From Pseudomonas frederiksbergensis (GTDB taxonomy: Bacteria > Pseudomonadota > Gammaproteobacteria > Pseudomonadales > Pseudomonadaceae): DNA of 64,000 bases. The DNA lies in the NCBI RefSeq assembly GCF_003732705.1, contig NZ_MOBR01000018.1:62001-126000 (forward strand), given 5' to 3'. The position numbers and the translations under genes were made by a program. Numbering within the stretch: position 1 is the first letter of the stretch; each line of letters opens with the position of its first letter. The notes under the pieces were generated by a model, which was not told the DNA's origin, did no database searches, and worked only from the letters and a program-made list of their open reading frames with translations. Positions 42,722 through 52,725 of this stretch are shown one piece after another.

Positions 42722-44680
42722 ATGACTATTTATAAAAAACTTGATAATAATCCGGGGCGCGCCGCGTTAAGGGCGGCGCTGCGCTCCATATCGGTAACCG
42801 CTCCACCACCACCCGAGTTTCAAGGGCTATTACCTGACGTAGAAGGAGATGAACCGAATAAACTGCCTATGGAACTCAGCAATGTTGAAAACGAGGTGTT
42901 GATAACAGGCATGGAGGAGTTGGTTCCCCCGATTCCGGAAGGGAGACCTATAAGTTTTCAAATTTTGTGGGATGGCATCGCTGTTGGTGCTCCCGTGACG
43001 CGTGTTATGCCAATAACATTTCCGATTAGTTTGAGATTGCCCGCTGGTCAGACATTTACACAAGGGATATATAATCTGAGTTATCGAAGGATGTATGCCG
43101 GTACTCCTACCGATTACACTCCCCCCATTAAAATTATTGTCGACAAGGAAGCCCCAAACCGAGGATTACCCGGAGCGGCCGCTATTCTTCCCGCTGCGAT
43201 AATTGATGATCGTGTGACGGCCGAATATGTTCAGGCCAATGGCGGATTAAAGATTGTAATTCCCATTCCCACGGACATCCGGACGGGTGACAAGGTTGAG
43301 GTGTACTACGGAGCGAGCGATCCCGCAAAAAAAATTGCTGAGCATACAGTGCCGGTGCCGGCTGATCGCGAAACTGAAATCAGTGTCACGCTGACATTTG
43401 CCGAGTTTCTCCTTGCAGCTGAAGGCGCCAGGATCATTTATTACCGATGGTCGGATCGAGTCGGCAACATTGGCCTTCACTCCAATGCTCGGGACGTCAA
43501 AGCCATACATCATGCGGAACCGAGCAACTTAAAGGCGCCGAAAGTACCGGTTGCAGACCCTGTGATCGATATCAAAGATGCCTTTCCTCATGTGACGGTC
43601 CTGATTGACCAATATGACAATCACAAACCGACAGACGAGTATGTGGTTTCGTGGGGCACCCGGGAGCAGGCTCCCAAACGGGTGGGCGATATTTTCCCTG
43701 GCGTGGTTGAAGTGCCTATGGGCATTGTTGCAGCAGACGGGTTGGGACCTATTGATGACTTGCCTGTCACCTACAAAGTGTTGCGCTCAGGCCTGCCGTA
43801 TCCCGAAACGACGGGCACGCTCGTCGACGTGGATTTACGCCAACCAGGTACACCACCGCCTGATCCGGAAACCGATCCGGAAGTGGGAAATCCCAATCTT
43901 AATGAGGTGAATGTGATTCCTGCCAATTCAGGAACTGAGAACATATTGCTTCCGGTGGATGCCAATGAGCCGGCCACGGCCAAGGTGCTCATTGATTCAA
44001 ACCGTACAATCGGTGACATTTATACATTGTTCTGGAATAAGGTCGCTGTCTCGGGAACGGATGGAACATATACAGTTGATGGTTCTGAAGACGATGCAAC
44101 CGAAATAGAATTTACCATTCCGTGGGCTGATATCGAGGCAGGGCGCAATGGTAAAGAGGTGCCGGTTCATTATGAGATCAGTAATCCGGCGGTGCAGAAT
44201 CCTAATCCATCTACACGTCAGCGCGTGGATGTGTATGTTCTGCCGGTCATCTTGAACCCCCCTGTTATTAACCACGTTGAACGTGAAGAAATTGAGCCCG
44301 GTAAGTTTATCGACTTTTTGTCGTGTCCTACTTTAAAGCAGATTCCCAATGTGGGACGTGCGGCGATTGTGACTGTCGCCGGTGGCGCCCCTTTGGCTCA
44401 GGGCATGGTGCTGAACTTTGAATGGACGGGGCACTTTTACGATACTGGTGGTAATCCAGTTCCTGTAACGCCTCACAAATTCAGCAAGACACTTACAGTA
44501 AATGAGCATATTGATGGGGTGACTGTTTATTTGCCCCTCACCGAGCTGGAACGTATTAAAGATGGCAGTGGCAGTATTATGTACACGGTGAATATTGATA
44601 GGCGCGATGAACCCTCTGGCTCTCATGATGTGGAGGTGGTAGTGCGTGACTTGGATGGAGGGCCCTGCCCGCTTATATAA
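42722..44680 (+). CDS. Ig-like multidomain hypothetical protein 2 (652 aa)
   Basis: ATG 42722 has GGAGG at 42709-42713; an earlier in-frame start at 42683 is poor. Same kind of repeats as protein 1 (TGDKVEVYYGASDPAKKIAE; AEGARIIYYRWSDRVGNIGL; TDEYVVSWGTREQAPKRVGD). N-terminus MTIYKKLDNNPGRAALRAAL has no signal peptide. Codon use is clearly more AT-rich than in the neighbours, suggesting separate acquisition. It follows protein 1 by 125 bp on the same strand and ends in a terminator. Function unknown. Confidence 0.8.
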   Translation: MTIYKKLDNNPGRAALRAALRSISVTAPPPPEFQGLLPDVEGDEPNKLPMELSNVENEVLITGMEELVPPIPEGRPISFQILWDGIAVGAPVTRVMPITFPISLRLPAGQTFTQGIYNLSYRRMYAGTPTDYTPPIKIIVDKEAPNRGLPGAAAILPAAIIDDRVTAEYVQANGGLKIVIPIPTDIRTGDKVEVYYGASDPAKKIAEHTVPVPADRETEISVTLTFAEFLLAAEGARIIYYRWSDRVGNIGLHSNARDVKAIHHAEPSNLKAPKVPVADPVIDIKDAFPHVTVLIDQYDNHKPTDEYVVSWGTREQAPKRVGDIFPGVVEVPMGIVAADGLGPIDDLPVTYKVLRSGLPYPETTGTLVDVDLRQPGTPPPDPETDPEVGNPNLNEVNVIPANSGTENILLPVDANEPATAKVLIDSNRTIGDIYTLFWNKVAVSGTDGTYTVDGSEDDATEIEFTIPWADIEAGRNGKEVPVHYEISNPAVQNPNPSTRQRVDVYVLPVILNPPVINHVEREEIEPGKFIDFLSCPTLKQIPNVGRAAIVTVAGGAPLAQGMVLNFEWTGHFYDTGGNPVPVTPHKFSKTLTVNEHIDGVTVYLPLTELERIKDGSGSIMYTVNIDRRDEPSGSHDVEVVVRDLDGGPCPLI

Positions 44681-44698
44681 GTATCCGTAAAGACTAAA

Positions 44699-44728
44699 GG
44701 GGGGGCGCAAGTTCCCCCATTTTTTTTG
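44699..44728 (+). terminator. Rho-independent terminator
   Basis: GGGGG-CGCAAGTT-CCCCC followed by A and eight T, 18 bp after the Ig-like gene 2 stop. Confidence 0.85.
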
Positions 44729-44878
44729 ATTGCAATGTGAAATTAATTCCTTGAATGAATTTAGCGGGCAAGGAAATTTTATTTAAGGAAAAGTCCTACA
44801 GAATAAGCCTTCTCCGATCGATAGCATGCCCCCCCTAGAGAGTTATTCATTTAATCAACAGGTTTGGGAGTCAGTACT

Positions 44879-47413
44879 ATGCGAACCTTATTGTCCTACC
44901 TTCATCAGGAGCGGTGGTTCCACCGGTTGGCATTGGCGCCAGTGCTGGTGATCAGCCCCCCGGGCTTTGCCCTCACCAATGTGGGCGCTGGCCAGACGTT
45001 GAACATTACCGGTACTACCGCACCGGACAATTATCTGGTCCGCGACGGCGGGGTGTTGCTTGCCAACGACGCGCAGACGTTCGAGATCAATGTTGAAGCA
45101 GGGTCCACTTTTCAAGCCGTGGGCGGCACTTACGCCGGGCGCAGTAATAGTCTGGCAGGCATCACCGTTATCAATAGCCAAGCCACGCTGACCAACGTTG
45201 CAGTGAGCGGTAGCTTCACGGGTTTGATATTCAGTCGACAGAGTTCCAGTACCACGGGATCTACCGGACGCGTAACAGGCAGTGATATCAGCGGCGACTT
45301 TACTGGCGTCAGTGTCTCCGGCGCGAGCACTGTTGATCTCATCGACACCCGCGTCACGGGCAACCTGGCCGACAGCGTCGGGCTGCAGTTTTTCGGCGGG
45401 GAGGTGCGCGCCAGCCAAAATACGGTGATAAGTGGCGGTGAGATTGGCGTGCGGATGGATGAAGACGGCGCAAGATTGGGCATCAGTCGCCTGGTGCTGG
45501 ACAGCTCCAGCGTCGAAGGGCGCACGGGGTCAGCCATCGTCGTCGATCAAGGCATCGAAGCAACGATTGAAGTCCTGAACAACTCAACTCTGCTCGCGGG
45601 CAACGGCATCCTGCTCGACGTACAAGGCGCCTCGACCGTCGGCATGAAAGTCGCTGACAGCGTCCTGCAAGGCAATATAAATATTGCCGGCAACAGCACC
45701 GCCAATCTCACCTTCGACCAGGCCCGCCTGACCGGCAACGTACTGGCAGACAGCGGCTCATCCGCCAGTGTTCTGCTGCAGAACCAGTCGGTACTCGAAG
45801 GCAATGTTCAGCTCACGGGTGCTTTGGGTGAACTAGCCCTGGACCAGAGCACCATGACCGGCAATGTACTGGCCGAAAGTGGTGCCACTGCCGACGTGCG
45901 CCTGCGCAACCACGCGCTGCTCGACGGTAACGTGCAACTCTCCGGCAACAGCACCGCCAGTCTCACCCTTGACCAAAGCCGCATGACCGGCGATGTGCTG
46001 GTAGAAAGCGGCAGTACCGCCAACGTCACTTTGAATGACCAGTCGCAATTGATCGGTCGGCTCAACGGGGTCAACGGCGTGACGATCAACAGCCAATCCA
46101 CCTGGACCCTGACCGGCAACGACTCGATCGGCACCCTGGCCATGAGCGGCGGCACGGTGGATTTTGGCACCGGCACCACGCCGGGCACCTTCTACCAACT
46201 GAACGTCGGCACCCTCACGGGTAACGGCACGTTCGCGATGAAGGGCGATTTTGCCAACGGTGATCGCGATTTCCTCAATGTCAGCGGCGTGGCCACGGGC
46301 GATTTCGGGTTGGCCATCAGCGCCTCTGGCCTGGACGCGACGTCACCGCAGCAATTGCAGTTGGTGCACACCGGCGCCGGTGATGCTCGGTTCTCGCTGG
46401 TGAACGGCACGCCGGTGGATTTGGGGGCGTTCTCCTACGCATTGACGAGCGAAAGCAATGGCAGCGGCGGAACCGACTGGTTCCTCGACCCGACCACCAA
46501 AACCATCAGCCCCGGCGCGAGCACGGTATTGGCATTGTTCAATACCGCGCCCACCGTGTGGTACGGCGAGTTGTCGTCGCTGCGCAGCCGCATGGGCGAG
46601 TTGCGTTTCAACGGTGGCCAGTCCGGCGCCTGGGCGCGCAGCTATGGCAACAAATACAACGTCGCCGAGGCTTCGGGCGTGGGCTATCAGCAGACGCAAC
46701 AAGGGTTTTCCCTCGGCGCTGATGCTCGCTTGGGCGAGAGCCAATGGCTGATGGGGGTGCTGGCGGGTTACAGCCAGTCCGATCTGGACCTGAATCGCGG
46801 CACGTCCGGCACGGTGAAGAGTTACTACGCCGGGCCATACGTCACCTGGCTGGACGCGGACACCGGTTACTACTTTGACGGCGTGCTCAAGTTCAACCGC
46901 TTTCGCAACGAAGCCAAAGTCAGCCTGAGTGACGGCAGCCGCAGCAAGGGTGACTACGACACCATGGGCGTCGGTGCATCGGCGGAGTTCGGCCGCCACA
47001 TCAAACTGGCCGACGGTTACTTCGTCGAACCCTTCACGCAGCTGTCCGCCGTGGTCGTCCAGGGTCGCCATTACGACCTGGACAATGGCATGGAGGCCGA
47101 CGGCGATCGCACCCGTTCGCTGCTCGGCAAACTCGGCACGACCGCCGGGCGCAACATTCCATTGAGCGGTGGCGGGGTGGCACAGCCTTATGTGCGGGCG
47201 GCGTGGGTGCATGAATTTGCCAAAAACAATGAAGTGCGGGTCAACGACAACGTGTTCAATAACGACCTGTCGGGTTCCCGTGGCGAGTTGGGCGCGGGGG
47301 TCGCGGTTTCATTGTCTGAGAAGTGGCAAGCGCATGCTGATTTCGACTATGCCAATGGCGAGCATATCGAACAGCCGTTTGGGGTGAATATCGGGGTGAG
47401 GTATTCGTGGTAA
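44879..47413 (+). CDS. Autotransporter with beta-helix passenger and outer-membrane barrel (844 aa)
   Basis: ATG 44879, with GGGAG eight bases upstream. Signal region to ...PPGFA. The passenger is a beta-helix with short repeats (NSTASLTLDQSRMTGDVLVE; SGSTANVTLNDQSQLIG) and a pertactin-like end (GTFYQLNVGTLTGNGTFAMK). The last ~280 residues are the autotransporter barrel, beginning at VWYGELSSLRSRMGELR and ending VRYSW with a terminal aromatic residue. Type Va secretion; no protease motif seen, so probably an adhesin. Convergent with the gene at 47501. Confidence 0.9.
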   Translation: MRTLLSYLHQERWFHRLALAPVLVISPPGFALTNVGAGQTLNITGTTAPDNYLVRDGGVLLANDAQTFEINVEAGSTFQAVGGTYAGRSNSLAGITVINSQATLTNVAVSGSFTGLIFSRQSSSTTGSTGRVTGSDISGDFTGVSVSGASTVDLIDTRVTGNLADSVGLQFFGGEVRASQNTVISGGEIGVRMDEDGARLGISRLVLDSSSVEGRTGSAIVVDQGIEATIEVLNNSTLLAGNGILLDVQGASTVGMKVADSVLQGNINIAGNSTANLTFDQARLTGNVLADSGSSASVLLQNQSVLEGNVQLTGALGELALDQSTMTGNVLAESGATADVRLRNHALLDGNVQLSGNSTASLTLDQSRMTGDVLVESGSTANVTLNDQSQLIGRLNGVNGVTINSQSTWTLTGNDSIGTLAMSGGTVDFGTGTTPGTFYQLNVGTLTGNGTFAMKGDFANGDRDFLNVSGVATGDFGLAISASGLDATSPQQLQLVHTGAGDARFSLVNGTPVDLGAFSYALTSESNGSGGTDWFLDPTTKTISPGASTVLALFNTAPTVWYGELSSLRSRMGELRFNGGQSGAWARSYGNKYNVAEASGVGYQQTQQGFSLGADARLGESQWLMGVLAGYSQSDLDLNRGTSGTVKSYYAGPYVTWLDADTGYYFDGVLKFNRFRNEAKVSLSDGSRSKGDYDTMGVGASAEFGRHIKLADGYFVEPFTQLSAVVVQGRHYDLDNGMEADGDRTRSLLGKLGTTAGRNIPLSGGGVAQPYVRAAWVHEFAKNNEVRVNDNVFNNDLSGSRGELGAGVAVSLSEKWQAHADFDYANGEHIEQPFGVNIGVRYSW

Positions 47414-47441
47414 ACGGATGATGGTGACGCAGTAAAAGAAA

Positions 47442-47472
47442 AACGCCTCGCGGATTGCGGGGCGTTTTTTTG
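47442..47472. terminator. Terminator between convergent genes
   Basis: AACGCCTCGC-GGATT-GCGGGGCGTT followed by a T run; AAAA on the other side also serves the - strand gene. Confidence 0.88.
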
Positions 47473-47500
47473 TGGGCGGGATTTACTTCAAGGCCGAGTT

Positions 47501-50500
47501 TTACAGCGGTACCAGACACCATGCGAACAAGGGACTGGTAATAAACGTTCCGCCATAAACCACGTAGGCCGGGTGAAGGAAAATACCCCAGCGGGGTCCC
47601 GACATTGCGCACATCCAAATATTTTCAGTACGAGTCGGCCGCACATAAACCAGCGCGATATCCCGCAAGAATGAATAGTTATAGGTCGTCTGCCCCCTCA
47701 ACGAATTCATCCAGGCCACCGATTCGTTGCTGCCCATCCTTGTCGTGCTTATCCGCAACTCAAAAACGTTCGTCACCGCCACCACATAACTGACCCTCGC
47801 CCCCGCATTATCGGAAACCGTAATCGTGGCCGAGCCATTGCGATTCCCGGTGACTTTCCCCGCGTTCGTTACACTGGCCACCGCCGGATTGGATGAGGCA
47901 TAGCTGTAAGGTGGTGTGCCTCCCGTCGCCACACGCGTCGCGGTGTTGTTAACCGAATCAGCACCGGTTTTGGTCCATTGCGCAATCTTCACCGAGAAAC
48001 CATTGAGGTTCATCTGCGTCGGCACAATGCTCAACGGATTCTTGACCTGGAACCTGCGCGGCGGTGTCGACACCGGTTCGCTGCCATACAAACCCATGGC
48101 TGTCAGGCTGTAACTTTTTACCGTCAAACCGCTTCGGGTCATTCGCCAGGTGCCGGTGCCATCCACGGGGAATTGACCCCACGAGGTGGCACTATCGAGC
48201 AGGCGGATACTTTGCCCCGGGCTGGCCTGGCCGACGATATTCACGACGGTGTCGAATGTAATGCCGTCCTGGCCCACCGAGGCACCCTTGGAGTCGGTGA
48301 TGGAACTGATCGACGGTTCGACGGCGTTTGCGACCACGAACGTGCGAGCCGGGTTGGACACCTCGCCGCTGCCATACAACGCCAACGCCGTGAGTCTGTA
48401 GGGTTTGGCGCTCAGGTTGGCGACTGGCAGGGTCCAGGTGCCGCTGGCATTGGCCGTCGGTTCGCCAAGGGTGGCGGTGAAATCGAGCAGGCGAACCTTC
48501 TGATTGGCGTTGGCCGTGCCCTTGACCGTGACGGTTCGGTCGTAGGTGATCGCACCTTCGAGGACCGGACCTTTGGAGTCGGTGATGCTGTCGATGTTGG
48601 GGCTGACCGGTGCTTCCACCCGGAAGGTGCGCGGCGTGGAAACTTGTCCGTCGCCGTACAGGGCCAGGGCGGTGAGGCTGTAGGCTTTGACGCTCAACCC
48701 GTTGAGCGGATGTCGCCAGGTACCTGCGGCATCCGTGGCGGGTTCGCCCAGTGAGGTACTGCCGTCGCGGATGCGCACGCGTTGATTGGGGCTGGCCGTT
48801 CCCTCCAGATTGACGCTGGTAAAAAAGGTCACGCCATCGGGCGCCACCGAGCCTCGGGTATCGGTCACGCTGCTGATCACCGGCTCCTGGGCTTGGGCCT
48901 GGGTAAAGTTGCGTGGCGGGCTCGACACCGGTTCGCTGCCGTAGAGCCCGCTTACGGTCAGGCTGAAGGCTTTGACGGTGGGCGAGGTGTGGGTGTAAGT
49001 CCAATCGCCGCTGGCATCGACGATGGGTTCGGCGAGGGTTGTCGCACCGTCGAGAATCCTGACAGTTTGATTCGGGCTGGCCACACCCTTGAGGGTAAAG
49101 ACTTTGTCGAAAGAAATGCCATCGGGGAGGATTTCGCCTTTGGAATCCGTCAGCGAAAGAATGCGCGGTGTGACGGTCTCCACGGCGCTCAAGCCGTGCG
49201 GTGCGGATTCCGGCCGGCTGCCATACAAGGCTTTGGCCGTCAGGCGGTAGGTTTTTTGCTGCAGCGCCAAGGTTTGATTCCAGTCGCCTTCGGCGCTGAC
49301 ATCGAGCACCGCCAGCGGCGTGGCGCCGTCGAACGTCTGCACCTGTCGTCCCGGGTGCGCCTTACCCGCGAGCCGCACGCTGCTGTCGAAGGTGATGCCG
49401 TCGAGAGGAATCGGGCCCTTGGAGTCCGTCACTGAAACGATTTCCGGCTCGATGGCCCGGCCCACCTGCAAGGGCAGTGTTTCAGAAAACAGATAACGGA
49501 TGGGCGTGCCGCGTTTGATGCTGTAACGCACGGCGACCAGCTCGCTAATGTTGGGCGTGATGAAGCGTGCATCGACCCGGAAATGGATCGGTTTGCCACG
49601 GTTAAGGGTGGTGACAGGCACCGAGTCCTGGGTGGTGCCGCTGGCGGTCGGGCCTTTCCAGTAATACGTCACTTCATCGCCGACCTGGGTTTGATCATTG
49701 TCCACACGTACGGTGGCGCTATGGGGCACAGCGATCGGGTCTAGGAAACCGTCCGGAGCTTCCACCACGGTGGGCGCGGGGTACTCGCCGGGAATCGCCG
49801 CGATCCTGAGCAACTGATGCCGCGACTCATAAATGCCGGCGGCTTGCACGTTGTCATTCATGACCCGGTAAAACAGGTCGAGGCTGCCGTCCTTGAGGGC
49901 CGTGATGTGGTGGGTTTCGATGGACAGAGTGACGCGTTTTTCAACGGCATCGTTACTGCTGACGGTGTGCTGATATTCGAACGGGTAGGGTTGGCCGTTG
50001 GCGCGACTGCCCAACCCGATCAGATTGATCAAGTCGCCATTGGCCATATCGGCGTAACCGACGTCCACGGTGGCCATCTCGGCGTCGGGGTCCAGGGTGT
50101 CGCCCTGGGCTTCGCGCACGGTCGGTGCCGGCAGTTCGATGACATCGCCCACCACACTGGCAAAGGCTCGTTTGGACGACAGCGGCGGGCTACCGTTGTA
50201 TTTGATCAGTGTGTAGGCCGCTTCGACCGAACCGCCGGCTAGCGCTCGAAACAGCGCATTGGGCGCGGGCACCTCTGCGATCAGCGGCGGTTCACTGAGG
50301 ATTTGCACCGATTCGGTGTGGCTCAAGCGTTCGCCGGAGGCTGTCAGGCCCACGCACGTCATTTCGAGGGTGTCGTCCTGCTCGAACTCGGCGCCCTCCA
50401 CGAGAATCTGCACGTAGACGTCGTCGTAGCCCAAGGCTTCCAGGTCGATCACCCCGCCGGATGCTTGCTGGATGATTGGCGCTCGCAACCGCCAGGCGCC

Positions 50501-51280
50501 GGCGTCCACCGCAACCGGGGTACGTTGTGACCATCGCTCCGCGAAGTTCCACACTTCGTCGACGATGTCGTATTGCACCAGCAAGGCATCGCTGTCGCCG
50601 GCGGCGAGAATCGCTGCTTGATCGGCGGTCACGACAATGGGGTCGGCCCCCGAGGCCTGCTCCCGGGTGATCTGGTGCGGTGCGAGCAATACGCTGCCCC
50701 ATTTCACCTGGACGGTGTCGCGCAGGGCAATGTTCGGGTAGACGGGAACGGTCACGGGCACGCCTCGGGCCGCCCACTCGGCATGTACGCCGTTGCGGAT
50801 GACATCCTCGGGCAGCTGCACAATATTCAACTCTGAATGACCGTCGGGGAGATGCGGATTCTTGTCACGACCGCCGGGCCGGTCCAGTTTGACCCGCAAC
50901 CGGATGGATATCGACGGCGCGTCGGGCACGGGTTGCCCATTGCGGGTCAGGATGTAATAGCACTCGCCCCAGTCCGGAGTAATCGGCTCGGTGGGCAAGT
51001 AAAAGAACAACGGTTGATTGACTTCGTCGGGATACACCTCGCGGGTGAAGATCTTCGCGCCTTCCCAGTAGATGTCGTGTCGATCACCCGCCTGCATGCC
51101 GAGGTAAGCCGAGATGACACACAACACACCATTGGGATGCTGGGTGACCACGGCAATATTGATCCCGCCGTCGCCGTCGACTACGGGGTAGGTCATGCTG
51201 GAAATCTGCAAGGGCCGCAGGGCCAGTGGCGAGGTTTCGGTTGTTTGAGGCGCAAAGAGGAACAAGCTGTAAGCGGTCAT
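47501..51280 (-). CDS. Ig-like multidomain hypothetical protein 3 (1259 aa)
   Basis: ATG 51280 with GGAG eight bases upstream; the frame opens further at 51319 without a ribosome site. N-terminal ~600 residues have the same units as proteins 1 and 2 (GDEVTYYWKGPTASGTTQDS). Then five ~95-residue repeats opening with (S/V)xTDSKGxxxxDGITFD and closing with YSLTALALYGxGxVSxPxRF, a Big_2-like domain (GGTPPYSYASSNPAVASVTN), and a ~90-residue C-terminal domain with Cys (NIWMCAMSGPRWGIFLHPAY). No signal peptide. Function unknown. A perfect lux-box-like palindrome lies 84 bp upstream. Confidence 0.82.
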   Translation of the reverse strand: MTAYSLFLFAPQTTETSPLALRPLQISSMTYPVVDGDGGINIAVVTQHPNGVLCVISAYLGMQAGDRHDIYWEGAKIFTREVYPDEVNQPLFFYLPTEPITPDWGECYYILTRNGQPVPDAPSISIRLRVKLDRPGGRDKNPHLPDGHSELNIVQLPEDVIRNGVHAEWAARGVPVTVPVYPNIALRDTVQVKWGSVLLAPHQITREQASGADPIVVTADQAAILAAGDSDALLVQYDIVDEVWNFAERWSQRTPVAVDAGAWRLRAPIIQQASGGVIDLEALGYDDVYVQILVEGAEFEQDDTLEMTCVGLTASGERLSHTESVQILSEPPLIAEVPAPNALFRALAGGSVEAAYTLIKYNGSPPLSSKRAFASVVGDVIELPAPTVREAQGDTLDPDAEMATVDVGYADMANGDLINLIGLGSRANGQPYPFEYQHTVSSNDAVEKRVTLSIETHHITALKDGSLDLFYRVMNDNVQAAGIYESRHQLLRIAAIPGEYPAPTVVEAPDGFLDPIAVPHSATVRVDNDQTQVGDEVTYYWKGPTASGTTQDSVPVTTLNRGKPIHFRVDARFITPNISELVAVRYSIKRGTPIRYLFSETLPLQVGRAIEPEIVSVTDSKGPIPLDGITFDSSVRLAGKAHPGRQVQTFDGATPLAVLDVSAEGDWNQTLALQQKTYRLTAKALYGSRPESAPHGLSAVETVTPRILSLTDSKGEILPDGISFDKVFTLKGVASPNQTVRILDGATTLAEPIVDASGDWTYTHTSPTVKAFSLTVSGLYGSEPVSSPPRNFTQAQAQEPVISSVTDTRGSVAPDGVTFFTSVNLEGTASPNQRVRIRDGSTSLGEPATDAAGTWRHPLNGLSVKAYSLTALALYGDGQVSTPRTFRVEAPVSPNIDSITDSKGPVLEGAITYDRTVTVKGTANANQKVRLLDFTATLGEPTANASGTWTLPVANLSAKPYRLTALALYGSGEVSNPARTFVVANAVEPSISSITDSKGASVGQDGITFDTVVNIVGQASPGQSIRLLDSATSWGQFPVDGTGTWRMTRSGLTVKSYSLTAMGLYGSEPVSTPPRRFQVKNPLSIVPTQMNLNGFSVKIAQWTKTGADSVNNTATRVATGGTPPYSYASSNPAVASVTNAGKVTGNRNGSATITVSDNAGARVSYVVAVTNVFELRISTTRMGSNESVAWMNSLRGQTTYNYSFLRDIALVYVRPTRTENIWMCAMSGPRWGIFLHPAYVVYGGTFITSPLFAWCLVPL

Positions 51281-51363
51281 GCCACTGGCTCCTTGTCGAT
51301 CACGACAGTCAGGCTTCACACGAAGGTGGTTGGCTCTATTGGGCGACTGATTGACGGGCGCGG

Positions 51364-51387
51364 GCTACTGTCAGATCTGACAGTAGC
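51364..51387. promoter_or_regulatory. Perfect lux-box-like palindrome upstream of Ig-like gene 3
   Basis: GCTACTGTCAGA and its exact complement form a 24-nt dyad. Its core CTGTCAGATCTGACAG fits CT-N12-AG, the LuxR/LasR-type operator. Distance to ATG 51280 is 84 bp. Confidence 0.6.
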
Positions 51388-51431
51388 GACGAGTGGTTGA
51401 GGCGGATTTTTTCGGCACGCACCAAAGCCCT

Positions 51432-52590
51432 GTGGGAGCGGGCTTGCTCGCGAAAGCGGTGGGTCAGCCAACATCCCTGTTGACTGTCAGTGCGCTTTCG
51501 CGAGCAAGCTCGCTCCCACATTTTGTTCGGTGTTGTTCGCAGGATTTGTGGTCGGCGCAGTTCCCCTGTGGGAGCGGGCTTGCTCGCGAAAGCGGTGGGT
51601 CAGCCCACATCCCTGTTGACTGTCAGTGCGCTTTCGCGAGCAAGCTCGCTCCCACAATTTGTTCGGTGTTGTTCACAGGATTTGTGGTCGGCGCGGTTCC
51701 CCCGTGGGAGCGAGCCTGCTCGCGAAGGCGGTGGCACAGGCAAAGAATTTGCTGCCTGACACACCGCTTTCGCGAGCAAGCCCGCTCCCACAATTTGTTC
51801 GGTGTTGTTCGCAGGATTTGTGGTCGGCGCAGTTCCCCTGTGGGAGCGGGCTTGCTCGCGAAGGCGGTGGCACAGGCAAAGAATTTGCTGCCTGACACAC
51901 CGCGTTCGCGAGCAAGCTCGCTCCCACATTTTGTTCGGTGTTGTTCACAGGATTTGTGGCCGGCGCAGCGCCCCTGTAGGAGCAGAGCTTGCTCGCGATG
52001 GCGGTGGATCTGCCAACATCCATGTTGACTGTCAGTGTGCTTTCGCGAGCAGGCTCGCTCCCACATTTTGTTCAGTGTTGTTCACAGAGTTTGTGGTCGG
52101 CGCGGTTCCCCCGTGGGAGCGAGCCTGCTCGCGAAGGCGGTGGCACAGGCAAAGAATTTGCTGCCTGACACACCGCTTTCGCGAGCAAGCTCGCTCCCAC
52201 ATTTTGTTCGGTGTTGTTCACAGGATTTGTGGCCGGCGCGGTTCCCCTGTGGGAGCGGGCTTGCTCGCGAAAGCGGTGGGTCAGCCAATATCCCTGTTGA
52301 CTGTCAGTGCGCTTTCGCGAGCAGGCTCGCTCCCACATTTTTGTTCAGTGTTGTTCGCAGGATTTGTGGTCGGCGCAGCGCCCCTGTAGGAGCAGAGCTT
52401 GCTCGCGAAGACGGTGGCACAGGCAAGAAATTTGCTGCCTGACACACCGCTTTCGCGAGCAGGCTCGCTCCCACAATTTGTTCGGTGTTGTTCGCAGGAT
52501 TTGTGGTCGGCGCAGTTCCCCTGTGGGAGCGAGCCTGCTCGCGAAAGCAATCTGTCATCCAGCATTGATGTTGGCTGACCCACCGCTTAA
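51432..52590. repeat. Tandem array of 136-137 bp REP/BIME units
   Basis: Forward REP arms begin at 51432, 51568, 51704, 51840, 51976, 52113, 52249, 52386 and 52523: eight full units of 136-137 bp and a decayed ninth. Each unit is forward REP, ~37-nt spacer, inverted REP and the linker TTTGTTCGGTGTTGTTC...GGCGCAGTTCCCC. Two spacer types alternate irregularly (1,1,2,2,1,2,1,2). No spacer acquisition or cas genes; not CRISPR. Confidence 0.92.
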
Positions 52591-52725
52591 ACATGTTTAA
52601 CGGCGACTGTTTAAAGACACTCAGTGTTACGTCATAAGCGGCTACAAGACCTTGCGTCGTTACCTACGCGTACGCCAGAATCCGCCGGCTTGTGCGCTTT
52701 GACCCCGGCCTCTATCGTTTCCCTG

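Noticed and set aside
47501..51280. Reading Ig-like protein 3 as an invasin/intimin-type surface protein
   Set aside because: No signal peptide, LysM or beta-barrel domain is present, and the Ig-like units are of a different type.
51432..52590. CRISPR-like appearance of the 136-bp array
   Set aside because: Repeats are palindromic REPs with only two recurring spacer types, the period is far too long and no cas gene is present.
51393..52600. Many overlapping short frames in the REP array with the REAR/GAGLLAKA type repeats
   Set aside because: They are translations of the REP palindromes, not proteins.
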